From contig KB722752.1 of NCBI GenBank assembly GCA_000349905.1, positions 513,697-577,696 of the forward strand: a stretch of DNA of 64,000 nt. The letters are read 5' to 3'. This document shows positions 48,654-60,224 of the stretch, piece by piece. Positions within the stretch are counted from its first letter, which is position 1, and each line of letters starts with the position of its first letter. Source of the stretch: Volvariella volvacea V23. Taxonomy: Eukaryota; Basidiomycota; Agaricomycetes; Agaricales; Pluteaceae. Made by a program: the position numbers and the translations under genes. The notes beneath the pieces were generated by a model. The model searched no databases and was not told the DNA's origin. It was given only the letters and a program-made list of their open reading frames with translations.

Positions 48654-49470
48654 AACAACCCGGCACTCTATGCCCTATCCGTCGTAGAGCCTTCTCAGAT
48701 TTTTAGAGAACCCTAATTTGTGGACAGCCTTTTCCATGCTATCGTATTGTATGTTATAGTTTCATCACATTATTACCCTCAATCATTAATCATCGATCAT
48801 CCGTGGACTTCGTAGCGTAGGTCGGACACTGCGCGCATGTTACCCCTTCGTAGAAAAATGTTAAATGAGAGAAAACGCCATCAGTATGGACTTAATTAAA
48901 TATAATAAGTAGAACTTTCATCTCGGAAATCTGAATGCACACCGGTAGCCTTTTCTGATCCCTATCTCAGTCATGGTCCCTGTGGGTATTACGCCGCACC
49001 TCATGCATCACTGCGCACGGGAACAATGACGATATGATAAACCCCATGAAGAGCGAGGAGCTCCACAAAGCGATGAATGAGATTATGGCATTCTATTAGA
49101 CCCTAGCCTCCCCTGGTGCCTTCGTCTCAGGAACTTAGGAACCTAATTCGCTCCATCTGGAATATAAGCGCACAGGGAGTCTGTGAATGACGAAGGATGT
49201 CAGATTAGCTTTGAGTTCTGTCACGCTCTGACAAGTCCGGAGGCATTTCTGTGGGATTTGACGCTCGGCCTCGACCTCCTGAGCCATGGCACTGAACCCA
49301 TGATTTTGCATTTATATAGGTATAGGCGTCTCTATATCCACAAGCCAGCAGAAGGATGTGATTTTTTCACCGTACATGTACATTCATCTGCTACATTAGG
49401 TGGTTGCAATCATTATATCCTAGCCTGGCCCCATGATACACAAAAGACTAGGGACTCGTGGTAGCAGGGA
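48654..49470. other. Intergenic region upstream of member D
   Basis: About 0.8 kb between members C and D. A plus-strand frame at 49183-49464 is open but lacks coding features. A TATATAGG sequence lies near 49314. Confidence 0.4.
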
Positions 49471-49477
49471 TATATAG
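49471..49477 (+). promoter_or_regulatory. TATA box of member D
   Basis: TATATAG lies 107 bp upstream of ATG 49578. It argues that upstream in-frame ATGs (49485, 49494) are in or near the 5' leader and that 49578 is the start. Confidence 0.45.
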
Positions 49478-49577
49478 CCTTTCAATGGGCAGGATGGGGA
49501 GCAATAACCACCACCCGCCTACGCACCAGACTACCACTCAGCTACTCCAATCCCCTAATACTTGGAGCACTAGCAAT

Positions 49578-49916
49578 ATGCCCAACGATACCTCTGCAGC
49601 CAACCTAGCTACGCTCAACAAACATGGCCTCTTTATCAATGCCAGAGGCACCGTTAAGGGCGTCACCGTTGAAAAGTACGACGGCAATGTAATCGTCGAC
49701 AAGAAAGGCAAAGTGCGCCCTGACAAGAGACGCGAACGCACCACATCGAGCAATCCTCCCCGCGATGCTACCCCATCTCGTGCTGCGCAGGACAACACTG
49801 CCAAGACCAGCTCTAAAGATGGCGCTAATGCGGGAAATGCAAGCAGTGAGTCCTGCGTTCCACGTCTCATGGCGAGCACTGACAGAAATGATACAGAGCC
49901 AAGTGGTAGAAAATGA
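49578..49916 (+). CDS. Motif-family member D: small basic protein
   Basis: From ATG 49578 the frame encodes MPNDTSAANLATLNKHGLF, then INARGTVKGVTVEKYDGN, a shortened version of the shared motif. A Lys/Arg-rich stretch (KGKVRPDKRRERTT) and a Ser/Thr/Ala-rich disordered tail follow. A GTGAGT..ACAG intron (about 49844-49896, a multiple of three) can be removed without changing the final frame, giving an end of ASKPSGRK. The protein would be about 95-112 residues. No known domain. Membership in the family rests on the motif, its position after the N-terminus and the nearby TATA box. Confidence 0.45.
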   Translation: MPNDTSAANLATLNKHGLFINARGTVKGVTVEKYDGNVIVDKKGKVRPDKRRERTTSSNPPRDATPSRAAQDNTAKTSSKDGANAGNASSESCVPRLMASTDRNDTEPSGRK

Positions 49917-52692
49917 CACACACAGCGCGATGCGCGTCGAGGGCTCCTTTGAAAGTGGCCCCTTGTCCTTTCTAATGACCTAACGACAAAACCAATAGTT
50001 GTGCACGCCCTTCTGATTGTCCCATTGATTTGACATCTTTGTTGTACGCTTTTGCATGTCCTGCTCCTGCTGTTTGTGTTGAGCCGCTTCCTGTAAATGT
50101 ACTCCTTCATTGGCATGAGCGCATGAATGCAGCTACGTGGCTGAGCGGCTGATAAGCATTGCGCAACGCACAGACCTCGTTGTCATTCCGTCATTAATGA
50201 ATCATGTCACGGGAGTATAAGGCAATTCTGGAGAGATAATACTGCGCTAAAGCTGAATGCGGGTGATTGAATGCGTACTTTTATCCAAAACAAGGACCGT
50301 CACTCCCGATATTGATCAATGGATCTCTAAGGCCTTAAGCAGCGATCAGTGGAATTTTATAGCGCCTGAGCTGCCGTCACTCACGTCGCATTCAACAATC
50401 GGGCATCACTTCACCAAGGTATGCTTCGATTTGAGCACGGTAAGGCGCAGTGAGTGTTGGGGTATGCCTCCAGAAATACCTATCTTTGTCTTCAGCTTGA
50501 TTCTGTGTCAGTCATTTTCTTGCCGATTGCAGGTGATGGAGTGCTTTTTGGTACTCGGCCACGTTAATGCCATGAGCAACTTTCCATTGAAACCTCGCCA
50601 TCCAATCAGCAACTACGATTCGTAAAGCCTTCGGTTAATACTTCTTGATCAAATGAAGCATGATGGTAAAACTTACTTGTACTGTATCTTTCACTAGCAA
50701 CTATGGATACGTCACAGTGCACAGTTTCATTTGTCGTCCTTGCAGGCGATGGGCCTGGCTGGTATTATGAGCTGATATTTACCAAATTTTCGTTCTTCCT
50801 TTCAATAAAGCTTTGACACGAATACGTCGAGATGAACTTAGGACAAACACATCGTGGTGGTGTTCAACGAACGAACGCGTTTGCGGCGTGACTTGCCACG
50901 GTGACTGTCACAAGCCCCGACAGCTGCTCTCCCTTCCCGCCAGATGAGCGTTGAACACTCCCCATCTAGTAGCCCACTCATAGTTAATGGCTTCACGAGA
51001 CGAGCTATACTGCATATCTGCTCCCCCCTTCACTATGACTCCCCTTCCTTGATTCAATTTTTGCGATTCATTTAGCCGAGGCAGCAAACACGCTACGCCA
51101 TATACACAATACATCCCAACTAACATCCTGGCGAATGACAACTCAGCACATTGACAGTCGACGTTACGGGCACTGGAATTCCTTACTTTCAGGTCTCTGT
51201 AGCCTTTATTGAGGTCAGCCGCTTTTCTATGTAATCTCTCCTGTGTTTTCCCGTGCGCCACACTCCACCAACCTGAACCCTCGGGCTTTTTACCAAAGAA
51301 AATGATGTCCGCGAGGGTGTACGCTTATATCCATGCATTAAAAATACCTAATACAGCTCCAGCGGTCCTAACACCACCAGTGAGAATTTTTCTGTAATTT
51401 TTCAAGTCCCACTTGAGTAACTCACACTCGTGCATCTACAGGGTGCAGCGCCTTTTTCAATTTTCATGCCTCGTAAAAATATTACCCACCAAGATTTGCT
51501 CACTAGCACATGGGAGGCGCAACTAAGTTTCAATGTAGTGACCACTGGGCAAAATCCCTCTGACCGGCCAAGAATTTCGACGCACTTTCTGTAGAAAGGA
51601 ATGGAGTAGCATCGTACTCAAGTCATGCAGGCCACAATGTGACGGGAAGAAAGGCTACCAGATGCTGGCACGTCCTAAGAAATGTTACAACGCTGTTGCT
51701 CTCCAAAGAGTCCTCGGACGAGCATTTTACGCATCTCGTCAGGCTCGTCACGAATTCTTGGAGAAGAGTAATCAACTATCGGATCGTGGCACAGTCCTCC
51801 CTTGTCGTGAGTGATCACTCGCCTTGCATGCCTCATTTTAATGCCTCATTGTGATTCATTGACCTTGCTTCAATACCTGCGGCTCTTGCATTGATAAACA
51901 CAGCAGCCCCCAACCGAAGCAGAACGACCGCTGCAAACAGTTTCCGCGGGATCCCCGGGTTGCTGTGAGATATATCGCCTCCGAAGCTATGACCTCATTA
52001 AAATTCCTGTTTAAAGGCTCCGAATGTTACGTCCTACCAAGTTTAGAGGTTCAAGAAACAAATACGGCAGACATTGAAAATTATAATAGTCTCGGTGAGC
52101 CTGTACCTTCATGGATGTCCTCGAGACGGTAATTAAATGTGCATCTCCACTTCACTTGTATCACATCCACACGACGGGTTCCAATCAAGGCAATCCATGG
52201 CGGCTACCTCAGGCGGCTTTTCATCTAAAAATGTCAAGCGATACGAGAATTCTTTTGCCACGGGGATCGTATAGTGGCATCATTCGTTTCAAGCCGGAGC
52301 GCAGTGGCGATCGAGAAGTAGCAGCTAGTTATCCGGGAGGCTGGGCAATTTTAAGGGTATACTCATTACACCCTACAGGCAAAGGTGTGCGCCATTGACC
52401 TTCGATTCATCTGTCTACTCCGAATATTTATGGGCGTCGTAGGGTAGGCGCAGCAGAAGGTACCGAACAACACTAGGACTATGGCAATTGTAATGTTCGC
52501 AGTGCACTACGTATTAGTCGTGTCTCACTAGGTTGTGTTACATGTATTCCTTTCTTGTATCGCATATTCCACCTTAGTTGCTTTACAATTTGCAACAAAG
52601 TTAAGCATGCCTCTCAGTACCAGCCTAATATCCGTGCGCGCATGCCGTGAAAACTTTCCTATGAGTCACTTAGGGGGCTATGCTGCAACTAG
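49917..52692. other. 2.8-kb gene-poor region
   Basis: No convincing genes. Short open frames at 50257-50625 and 50908-51261 show no splice structure or motif. Poly(A)-signal-like AATAAA lies near 50802. I see no inverted-repeat ends or LTR sequence. Confidence 0.4.
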
Positions 52693-52699
52693 TATAAAA
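52693..52699 (+). promoter_or_regulatory. TATA box of member E
   Basis: TATAAAA lies 171 bp before ATG 52864, in otherwise mixed sequence. Confidence 0.5.
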
Positions 52700-52863
52700 G
52701 CACTGGGTGTTTAGTCCTGCTACATATCCTGCTAACGAGCGCATACATACACTGTGCGTACCGCCATTTTATTCAACCAAAGCCCCGTACCAACCCAGCA
52801 CTAACCCCTCCTAGTCCATAGGTTCAGCTTTTGACCTGCATCTACACACAAATACCGCACACA

Positions 52864-53436
52864 ATGACATTCAAAAATGGCATGTTTTTCTCTGGTGCAA
52901 GGGACTTCAAAGCAGAAGATATCTGCATTAGACAAATTGACGGCAACCTCACCCAAATCAATGAATCAATGACCATAATTAATGAAGGCCCGGACGGTAA
53001 AACTTCCAAACAACGTCGTAAAGTGACTCGCATCATCGTTCATAACCGGGAGGACGAGAAAGAAAGGGGCTCGATAAATGCCGCAGGGGATGATTCTACA
53101 ACTCTGCAGATGCAAGAAAGGTGTACGGTTAGGAAAGAGGACAGTGAATCGGACCTTAGGCAAGGTACTAATGAAGGGCCTGATGTTATAATCGTGACTT
53201 GCAAGGGGGATAAAGTGCGCGATGAAGACTCTCGGGCTAAAGTCAATGGAACACCCAGCGATTCTAATGCGATAACGAACCCGAACTTCAGCGAAACCGG
53301 TCGAGATCACCCCACCAGTGCTGCAGGGGATTCGGATGAAGAGTCTGTATTTAGAGCAGAGTCGAGATTCAAGATTCGCCGTCGCCTTCGTAAAGGGGTG
53401 AAGTGGGTAGCTGGGCTCGGTTGTACTAGGTTGTAG
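52864..53436 (+). CDS. Motif-family member E: acidic-middle protein with SRFKI tail
   Basis: A single-exon frame of 190 residues from ATG 52864. After MTFKNGMF comes the motif FSGARDFKAEDICIRQIDGN, then LTQINESMTIINEG, which looks like further strand-turn repeats. The middle is charged and disordered. The C-terminus ESRFKIRRRLRKGVKWVAGL ends in GCTRL* and parallels the tail of member C (QSRFKILQRIWTGLAGFL...GLRC). The conserved ends with a variable middle mark C and E as true paralogues. No signal peptide or known domain. The basic amphipathic tail could bind membranes or nucleic acid; that is inference. Confidence 0.65.
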   Translation: MTFKNGMFFSGARDFKAEDICIRQIDGNLTQINESMTIINEGPDGKTSKQRRKVTRIIVHNREDEKERGSINAAGDDSTTLQMQERCTVRKEDSESDLRQGTNEGPDVIIVTCKGDKVRDEDSRAKVNGTPSDSNAITNPNFSETGRDHPTSAAGDSDEESVFRAESRFKIRRRLRKGVKWVAGLGCTRL

Positions 53437-54641
53437 AGGGTGTTAGAAGAGGAATGGGGAGTTCGAAACAGTGGTAAATTCAGATCCAACATATGAAAAG
53501 ACTATACAGCACTATGGACCTGCGCTCTGTCTACGTCTATGCTCGATGCGATGCAATGGATACTATGTAGAAGTCAAGCAAAACTACATCTTTTGTTGTT
53601 CTATGAAAATATAATCTATGCTTATGCACCTGATGACTAGATTTGACGAGAAAGCCCTAAAATCGGATGGCGTTCCATCGCATAGATAAACTACTATTAG
53701 TTTCTCTCATCCCGTATCTTAATCAATTATTCAAAGGTACCTATTTTACCCCTGTTTTTCAGGCATTTCTGCACCATCACCGCGCATCCTTTCACACCTT
53801 ACACTTCTTCCCCCTACCCACCCCATATACCCAGCCCTGCCTCAACAGAAATGCCGGAGATGGTGCTTGTGGTCCTTAGGGTGAAAAACGACTGAGCTTT
53901 TCTTTCCCCCCCAGTCGTGCTTTGTCACCTGTGCTGTCCTTCAGAATGTGCCGGTACCCCTTTTGGGAGCACTCACACCAGTATCGCAGTCGCGTTGCGC
54001 AATCAATCGCTCTGGGTGCATTACTACAGGACCGCGATAGTTCAATACAGGATGTTACGGAATGACCAGCTGAAGAGACTTGGAACCGAACAGAATGGGG
54101 AGATTCCCCAATTTCGGACGTGCCACGTAGAAGTTAGGGTGTGTTGACGAAATGCTGGTCGTTGCGGTGAGATAGTGTTGGCTTGCATGGTTTAAAAATC
54201 ATGTGGGAAATGTTTGGTACAGTACCCACCAGTGCTAGTGATGTGCAGGGCCCGGCTTTTGCTGTGGGCCTTGGTAAGCACCTTAGATCGAGCGAGGCAT
54301 AGCGCTTGCCAAGGTCACTTGACCCCCCACGGATCTTGTTTGTAGTGGTTTGGCAGCTCTACCTTTTGGCATTCTTGTTTGTGTTGCTTTGTCTCAGACA
54401 GATCTATGCCGCATATCATTATTCTCAAGTTTTATCTCATGCTTGGCAATTTGACAGTCAGCCAGGCCGTGAGACTACTTATCTCGACTGACGATATGTG
54501 CACGGATTGCGCAAACCAGGATCCACGACACCGTAGTGAAGGAGAACACCGCCAATGCCAAATTAAGAAAACACGCGGTTTAAAACCGAAAACAGATTTC
54601 AAGGAAGGTATATAGTCACGATTAGTGACCGCTAGTCTGTC
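53437..54641. other. Gene-poor region between member E and the inverted repeat
   Basis: No coding sequence with motif or splice support. A hydrophobic frame at about 54306-54420 (FVVVWQLYLLAFLFVLLCL) is short and isolated. Confidence 0.35.
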
Positions 54642-54893
54642 ACTTCGAGGGCCCAACGGTTTTCGGAAGGCAGAAATTGCGAACAATCATAAAAAATTCC
54701 GACGGATAGAAACAGTGCGGAAATATATAGGAAATTAATTATTTTCGCTAAATTNNNNNNNNNNNNNNNNNNNNNNNNNNNNNNNNNNNNNNNNNNNNNN
54801 NNNNNNNNNNNNNNNNNNNNNNNNNNNNNNNNNNNNNNNNNNNNNNNNNNNNNNGCAATTTCTGCCTTCCGAAAACCGTTGGACCCTCGAAGT
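54642..54893. repeat. 39-bp inverted repeat flanking an assembly gap
   Basis: The 39 bp at 54642-54680 are the reverse complement of 54855-54893 with one mismatch. Both arms contain the core CGGTTTTCGGAAGGCAGAAA or its complement. The right arm begins exactly at the last N of the gap (54755-54854). Arms plus a short AT-rich interior suggest a foldback or MITE-like element, or an artefact of a scaffolding join in a palindrome. Confidence 0.8.
54755..54854. other. Assembly gap (100 N)
   Basis: Exactly 100 undetermined bases. They lie between the two arms of an inverted repeat, a structure that short-read assemblers often fail to cross. Confidence 0.99.
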
Positions 54894-57171
54894 ATGTGCA
54901 ATGCGCCCAGTGTGACGTGCTTTCTGAGACAGGGTAGCGTGACGGCTTTTTGCCTTTGCTGCGAGTCCTGCTCATCGTTACGTTGAGTATTAACCCAATG
55001 AAGAATTCAACATGCAACCTAATTGCGAGGGATCGCATGTGAGAAACCAGTGATGATACCTATTGAGTGGGAATGAGAAACAGTGGACCTTCCATAACAT
55101 TCTTAGTGCCTAAAAACCTCGTTGAGCGACATCATGGCGCTACAAGCGTAACCAGACGGCCTGACAGTATATCTGAGTTTGAAAAATGTGTCGGCTAACA
55201 TCTCGGCACCTTCGGCAAGTATCAAGCTGTGATTCAGTGGTGCATCTTTTAAAGAATTAGTGGGATGCAGGAAGTGTGAAAGGTGGTGAGTGAACCCAAA
55301 CAGTCCAAGCGCGCACTGAGCTGAGCTGAGTGCGAGGCAAGCTCAAGACCAAGGTATTTGGTGACCCCGGTCGGCGATCGAACGGGGTGACCGCGGGTAA
55401 CTTGGGTCGCCTGCGCACATGCCAACACATGTCAGCATATCTCTAGATAAATAACCAAGGGTTTGAACTTCCAGTGGAAGTCCATGAATTTAAACCTGAG
55501 CTTTGTGTTTTGGATCTTGGACTCGCATGCTTGAAACAGATGTTTGACTCCATTGGTTCTGAGGCTGGTGGGTGGCTTATATGTACGTGTCCCTTTGCGT
55601 CCTTTGCACTGTGGGCATCGCCGCCGATGCCCAAATTCGTTTAACATTGCTGCAAAGCGCAGACACTATTACCTTCTGACATAGCAAAGGCACAAATCGA
55701 TTTAGAATGGCATATTTAGCTCACAGGCATGCTTTGAAGCCGATATATTGAACAGCGGTTGAGGTTTGAGGGTGCCTTAAGAAGACCTAGAGCTTAATCA
55801 TCGGATTTAGCGCGTGAGAACCTGCTAGAATCGATCCTATTCGTTTCCAACCACCACATCCCAATCCACATTTACTTTATTTCCTGTGGCTACAACTCAA
55901 GTTAGGACGGCATTTGCTACTAATCTGTGCCCTTCTTGCCTCGCCGCCACTTCTTACAACGTTTACTATCAAAAAACCTACACTCACGCTCGATTATCGT
56001 CATAATCGGATTGGGGGTTGCCACAAGTCCTACACTCTTTATGACCACACAACGTGCATGGGTTTCACCGTTAGTCCGTAAAATTTGCATTCGTCGTCGT
56101 TTTCGCGCGTGTTCATCGATGGACAAATTCCGCAGACCGACCAAGTTCGCACTAACCGGCCGTTTATTTGGGGTTCCGAACTGCAATTTCCAGCGCTTTC
56201 CCTGTGTCACCCTCATCGATGGCTGTTCCTGCCTCCGCTGTCAGCTACCTGTGACCATCTGGGCAAGGTGAGCCTTCGAGGTTCCTACAGGAAAATGCCC
56301 TATACATCGGCGATGTCTTTGCCTTCTGCAGACTCTTGCAAGGAGATGGGGGTGAAGTAGGATTCGGATAAGCTGTGATCCTTGTCTGCGATTTGGGAGG
56401 AATTTGCAGCTACGGGTGAGTATAATGAAGTCATTTTTGCCCGACTTGACGCCGACACTGACAATCGTTGAGGCTTAGGCACGTGTTTGCCGAGGCGGTG
56501 GCGACATTTGCGCCTAGATTCCATTGGTTCTTGTCCCTGCACCCCGAGCTTCCTACTTTCCAGAGGTATATGGGTAAAGGTCCCTACCGTTACGGATGTG
56601 TGACCGTTAGGGACCCTCTGCACGTGTATTTGGGGCACCGTCTAAATGTGAGGGTTTGCATAATTTCAAATGACCACAGCTCACATGTGGGGTTGACCTG
56701 GCATCGTAAGTCATTCACTTTTGTTAGCATTCACCCTTAATTGACTGTACGATCCACGAGGGTATCTCGAGTGCACAGCACAGGAGGGAGCATTCCTTCA
56801 GGTGGCAAACCCTCTAATGCGCTATCATTCATCGTATTCGCGTTATCCGTCTTGCATCAGTGACCCCCTCTTTTTGCTCTGTCTGCATCGCCGTAACTTC
56901 ATCAGCCCTTATCTTGGGGTGGTCTTCACACTGGCTCATTTTATCATCAGGTGTTACTGTGACATTCTGAACACGTGACCTGCAGTCAACCTCACGAAAG
57001 GAGCGTTGCAGCTGAAGCTCTAACTGGAAGGCAGTGCAGCACACATCAAGGCAACCGGGTGACCGTGGGTGAAATTCTCCTCAGGGACAGGGGCGATAGT
57101 CTCTCCTACAGCGTCTCGTTCAAGTCGACTTGAAAAACTTCAATCAGCTATCAGTTATTCCATTCACAAGT
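54894..57171. other. 2.3-kb gene-poor region upstream of member F
   Basis: No gene recognised. Frames at 55927-56271 (plus) and 55920-56216, 56300-56638 (minus) are open but lack start context, splice signals and motifs. Confidence 0.35.
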
Positions 57172-57615
57172 ATGCCATCTACTCATTCTGTACGTAAGCC
57201 AAACAACAATAGGCCTCGGAGATCCCGTGTGCGCCCGTCTTCAGGTAACGACTTCCTCTTATCCAGTGTTCGTTGCGTTGACGGTGTGCCCTTATCGAAA
57301 GATGACATTGTGCATCTCGACGTTCGAGGCAATGTGACCAGTTCCACGATTGGGGGAGTACATTGCAAAACGATTCACAAGGTCACTGTCGCTCAGCCGT
57401 CTGCTGGCTTGGAGGATTGGGAGGCGCGGGGTCGGGAAGACAATCAACTTGGCCCAGGGCATCTTATGGCAGTTTATACGAGTGTACGGTTTGAATGCAA
57501 TTCTGTTCTACTTGTTTTCGTGATCCTCGTGGTGAGTACGCATCGGGGTTCTCGCCATGCTTTGGTTTGACCGCTTTTCCAGTTTTTACTGTTCCTCAAG
57601 TACTACCCGTTTTGA
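57172..57615 (+). CDS. Motif-family member F: tail-anchored small membrane protein
   Basis: Two exons (57172-57531, 57583-57615) give 130 residues. The basic N-terminus (MPSTHSVRKPNNNRPRRSRV) is followed by DGVPLSKDDIVHLDVRGNVT, a diverged form of the family motif (D-I-hydrophobic-x-x-hydrophobic-x-GN-V). A linker leads to a C-terminal hydrophobic helix that the intron splits (NSVLLVFVILV | FLLFLKYYPF*). Removing the intron turns a truncated frame into an uninterrupted ~20-residue membrane anchor with a two-Tyr tail. This strongly supports the splice model and suggests a tail-anchored protein with its N-terminus in the cytosol. Function unknown. Confidence 0.55.
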
Positions 57616-58334
57616 TATACCGACGTCGTTTTTCTCGCTCCATCTCGTTTTCCGCCGTGGGCCTGTGAAGTTCCGTCTGCTAGGCACGAACGATCGTTGA
57701 CAAATTGTGATTTTTGCCTTTTATCCTTTTAGCGCCCGGTTGGACCTTGCGAGTTTTCTTGATGAGTCTTTCGAATTCTCTCTGTGGATTGAATAAGTGT
57801 ATTTGAATGTCATTCGCAATGAATCTTTGTACTTTTATCCCGCGCGAATGGTCACGAAAGGGATTGGCAGATGGTAGACATGCGACGCCAATGCTAGCGC
57901 GCGAGGTCGGAATGAATAAGCTTGGTCCTGAAGATAGCAGTGTGGAGTTCTGAACACTGCGATTTGTTAATGCGGGTTGTAGGGGACATGCAACAGGGGG
58001 TAAATGATCTTTCTTTCGCCTTTGATTAATGACATGATGGTATTGAATCAAATAGGTTGGGTCATGGAGCACACGAGTCCTAGGACCAGCAAGAAATGGT
58101 ATCAATATCCAATTTCCGGCGAAAACTGTCTCAAAGTTATGCGGAGATGAGGATTTTCTAGTGATTGCAAGTGCATATATCGTATACGTGGAAGAGATCA
58201 AGATACTAACATCCGTCTAGCAAAGCAATCCGCGCCACATCTCAAAGAGGGTGGAGGTCAAAATACACAACTACACACAGGATTAGCCCATGCTGACACA
58301 TGTCGATAGCGAGAGCCACTCACCCGCCAGATGG
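57616..58334. other. Region between members F and G
   Basis: Nothing definite. On the minus strand, 57680-57850 reads as a basic peptide (RGIKVQRFIANDIQIHLFNP, FERLIKKTRKVQPGAKRIKG) that could be a decayed relative of the family. It lacks a start and a clear motif. Confidence 0.3.
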
Positions 58335-58523
58335 TTACTTGCGGCTGGGTTTCTTGATATTCTTGCGACTACGGCGCTTCTCCTTGCGTTCACCGTTGCT
58401 ATCCTCAGGCTCCTCGTGTGCGGTTTTCTTCTTAACTACGATGTCGCCACGGATGATCCTGATAGTGACACCCTCGGCGTTGAAATCCCTGGCACTCTCA
58501 AAATAGCTCACGAGGCTTGTCAT
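58335..58523 (-). CDS. Motif-family member G: minimal motif plus basic tail
   Basis: Sixty-two codons from ATG 58523-58521: MTSLVSY, then FESARDFNAEGVTIRIIRGD, then a Lys/Arg/Glu-rich tail (NGERKEKRRSRKNIKKPSRK) ending in TAA. The 20-residue motif aligns without gaps to members C and E. A TATA box (TATATAG in + coordinates 58682-58688, palindromic enough to read on minus) lies about 160 bp upstream. A downstream exon cannot be excluded, because a GTAACC sequence overlaps the stop. This is the smallest member and shows the motif alone with a basic tail. Confidence 0.55.
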   Translation of the reverse strand: MTSLVSYFESARDFNAEGVTIRIIRGDIVVKKKTAHEEPEDSNGERKEKRRSRKNIKKPSRK

Positions 58524-60224
58524 GCCATGTGTGGTTTGTATTAGTGAAGCAGCTCGCGGTAGAATGTATGAAGGAGACGTGCCATTGCGTGAGAAGTCCA
58601 TGAAAACTGTTGTTGTACTGTTCGCGTGTCGGAACAGGGCAGGAGCTGGAGAGTTCGTCATTGAAACTTGAAGTATAGGGGCTATATAGACTCGTTACCG
58701 ATCCCATGAGGCGTTTAACCGAGATGGCAGTTATCGCCGGATACGACTGGATACACTATACCCTTCCTTGGCCGTATACTTTTTCAAAAATGGCAATACA
58801 TCCTCAAAACTTATAGGGGATTAACGTCCCTTTCCTAATAGATGACTTATTGGTAGGGTCATCCACAGGACCCCTCGAACTGCAGTGAAAATGATCCGCA
58901 AAGGTTTCAAACCACACAATGGGCAAGTTTTGTCATTCTGAGCATGATCCCCGTGTTTGGATTGGTATTTATTTTACTATTCCTAGCCGGTGAGTCATTT
59001 ATGCAAACCTAGGGTGGGGTTCCTAAGCACTAAGTCAATCCAGCACGTCAAAGAAGCGGATAAGGGTCCAAGTCCAACTCAAGCACGACTTCCTTGGAAA
59101 ATGCGGTGCTGTGAGCACAGTTGAACATTCGACGCGTGCCCTTAAATACCAGCCCATCATCTCTTCGGGGCTGTGCGACAGCTCTAGCTGTGCTTCATCC
59201 TGTGTTACAGCACAGGCAACATCATCTACTTGCAGTAGTGTTTGAGTAGCATAAGAAAAGAAGATTACTTCGAAGTGCATACATAGTCCTGACTTGGTCA
59301 AGAGGCCTACCTTGATGGCGTTCTTGGTAATTCAGGAAGAACATTGCTAGGCCATATTGTGACCCTTACACTAACAAATCCATTCAGTACAAGGCCATTT
59401 TCGGATTAATCTGCGCTGGGTTCCGTCCATGAACAGCAACCCATCGATGTGATCGCAATTCGTGCTAGTTCACCCTTACTTCGCAGTATGGAAATGCAGG
59501 AAGGCTGTTTTCTTCGAAAAGGAAAGGGGACCCAGGTTGACAGATCTGCGTAGGAGGGGGGCTTGCTATTGCGTGAGGAATTTGTTGTAAGTTCTGTTCG
59601 GAGTGCGTGCCGTTTAAATTGTGTGTCAATACAGACCTGTAGGGATGGCTTCAATGAATAACAAAGTTCACCATATCTAATGAACTAACCAAGTATGATA
59701 ATCTGTACCGATTTGTAGGGTGGACCCTTTCTTAAGATCAACCCGTATAGTGCATTTAGGCGAATGGAACCGGCATTCTGTGATATCAGCGGTGCCTGCC
59801 TGAATATGAATGGATAATGCAAATCTATCATTCTGTCAAGAATAGACCCATCCAGGATTGTGTTCGTTTCAGGTATGTAAAACGCCGAGGACGATCAGGG
59901 TTGCAGTCTCGACGGAAGTGTGATCTACCCTGTGTACTAGGATTCCAGTCGTCTGCACCCTTACGCGCGGTGTTTAATCAAAGTCGGGTCAGCTGCGTAA
60001 TCCCGTGATGGAATTCTTCACAGCACCACGATACAGCGAGGGATGGAAGGAAGGGTGAAGACGTGAACACCAACCCTCCGTCAAATCTCGGAGATGACCT
60101 ATGGCACCTTCACCTTGCCCTTTCTTACTGTTTGCGCATCATTTACTGAGAGTACCCTTTGGGTAGCCTAGAGAAAGGAAGCAGGAAGTTATGAGGTTGA
60201 CACATGTGCAAACTTCCCATCAAT
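58524..60224. other. Gene-poor region
   Basis: No gene recognised. A minus-strand frame at 59035-59301 ends in protein-like sequence (EEMMGWYLRARVECSTVLTA) faintly similar to the C-terminus of member F (MAVYTSVRFECNSVLLV). It has no clear start. Confidence 0.35.
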
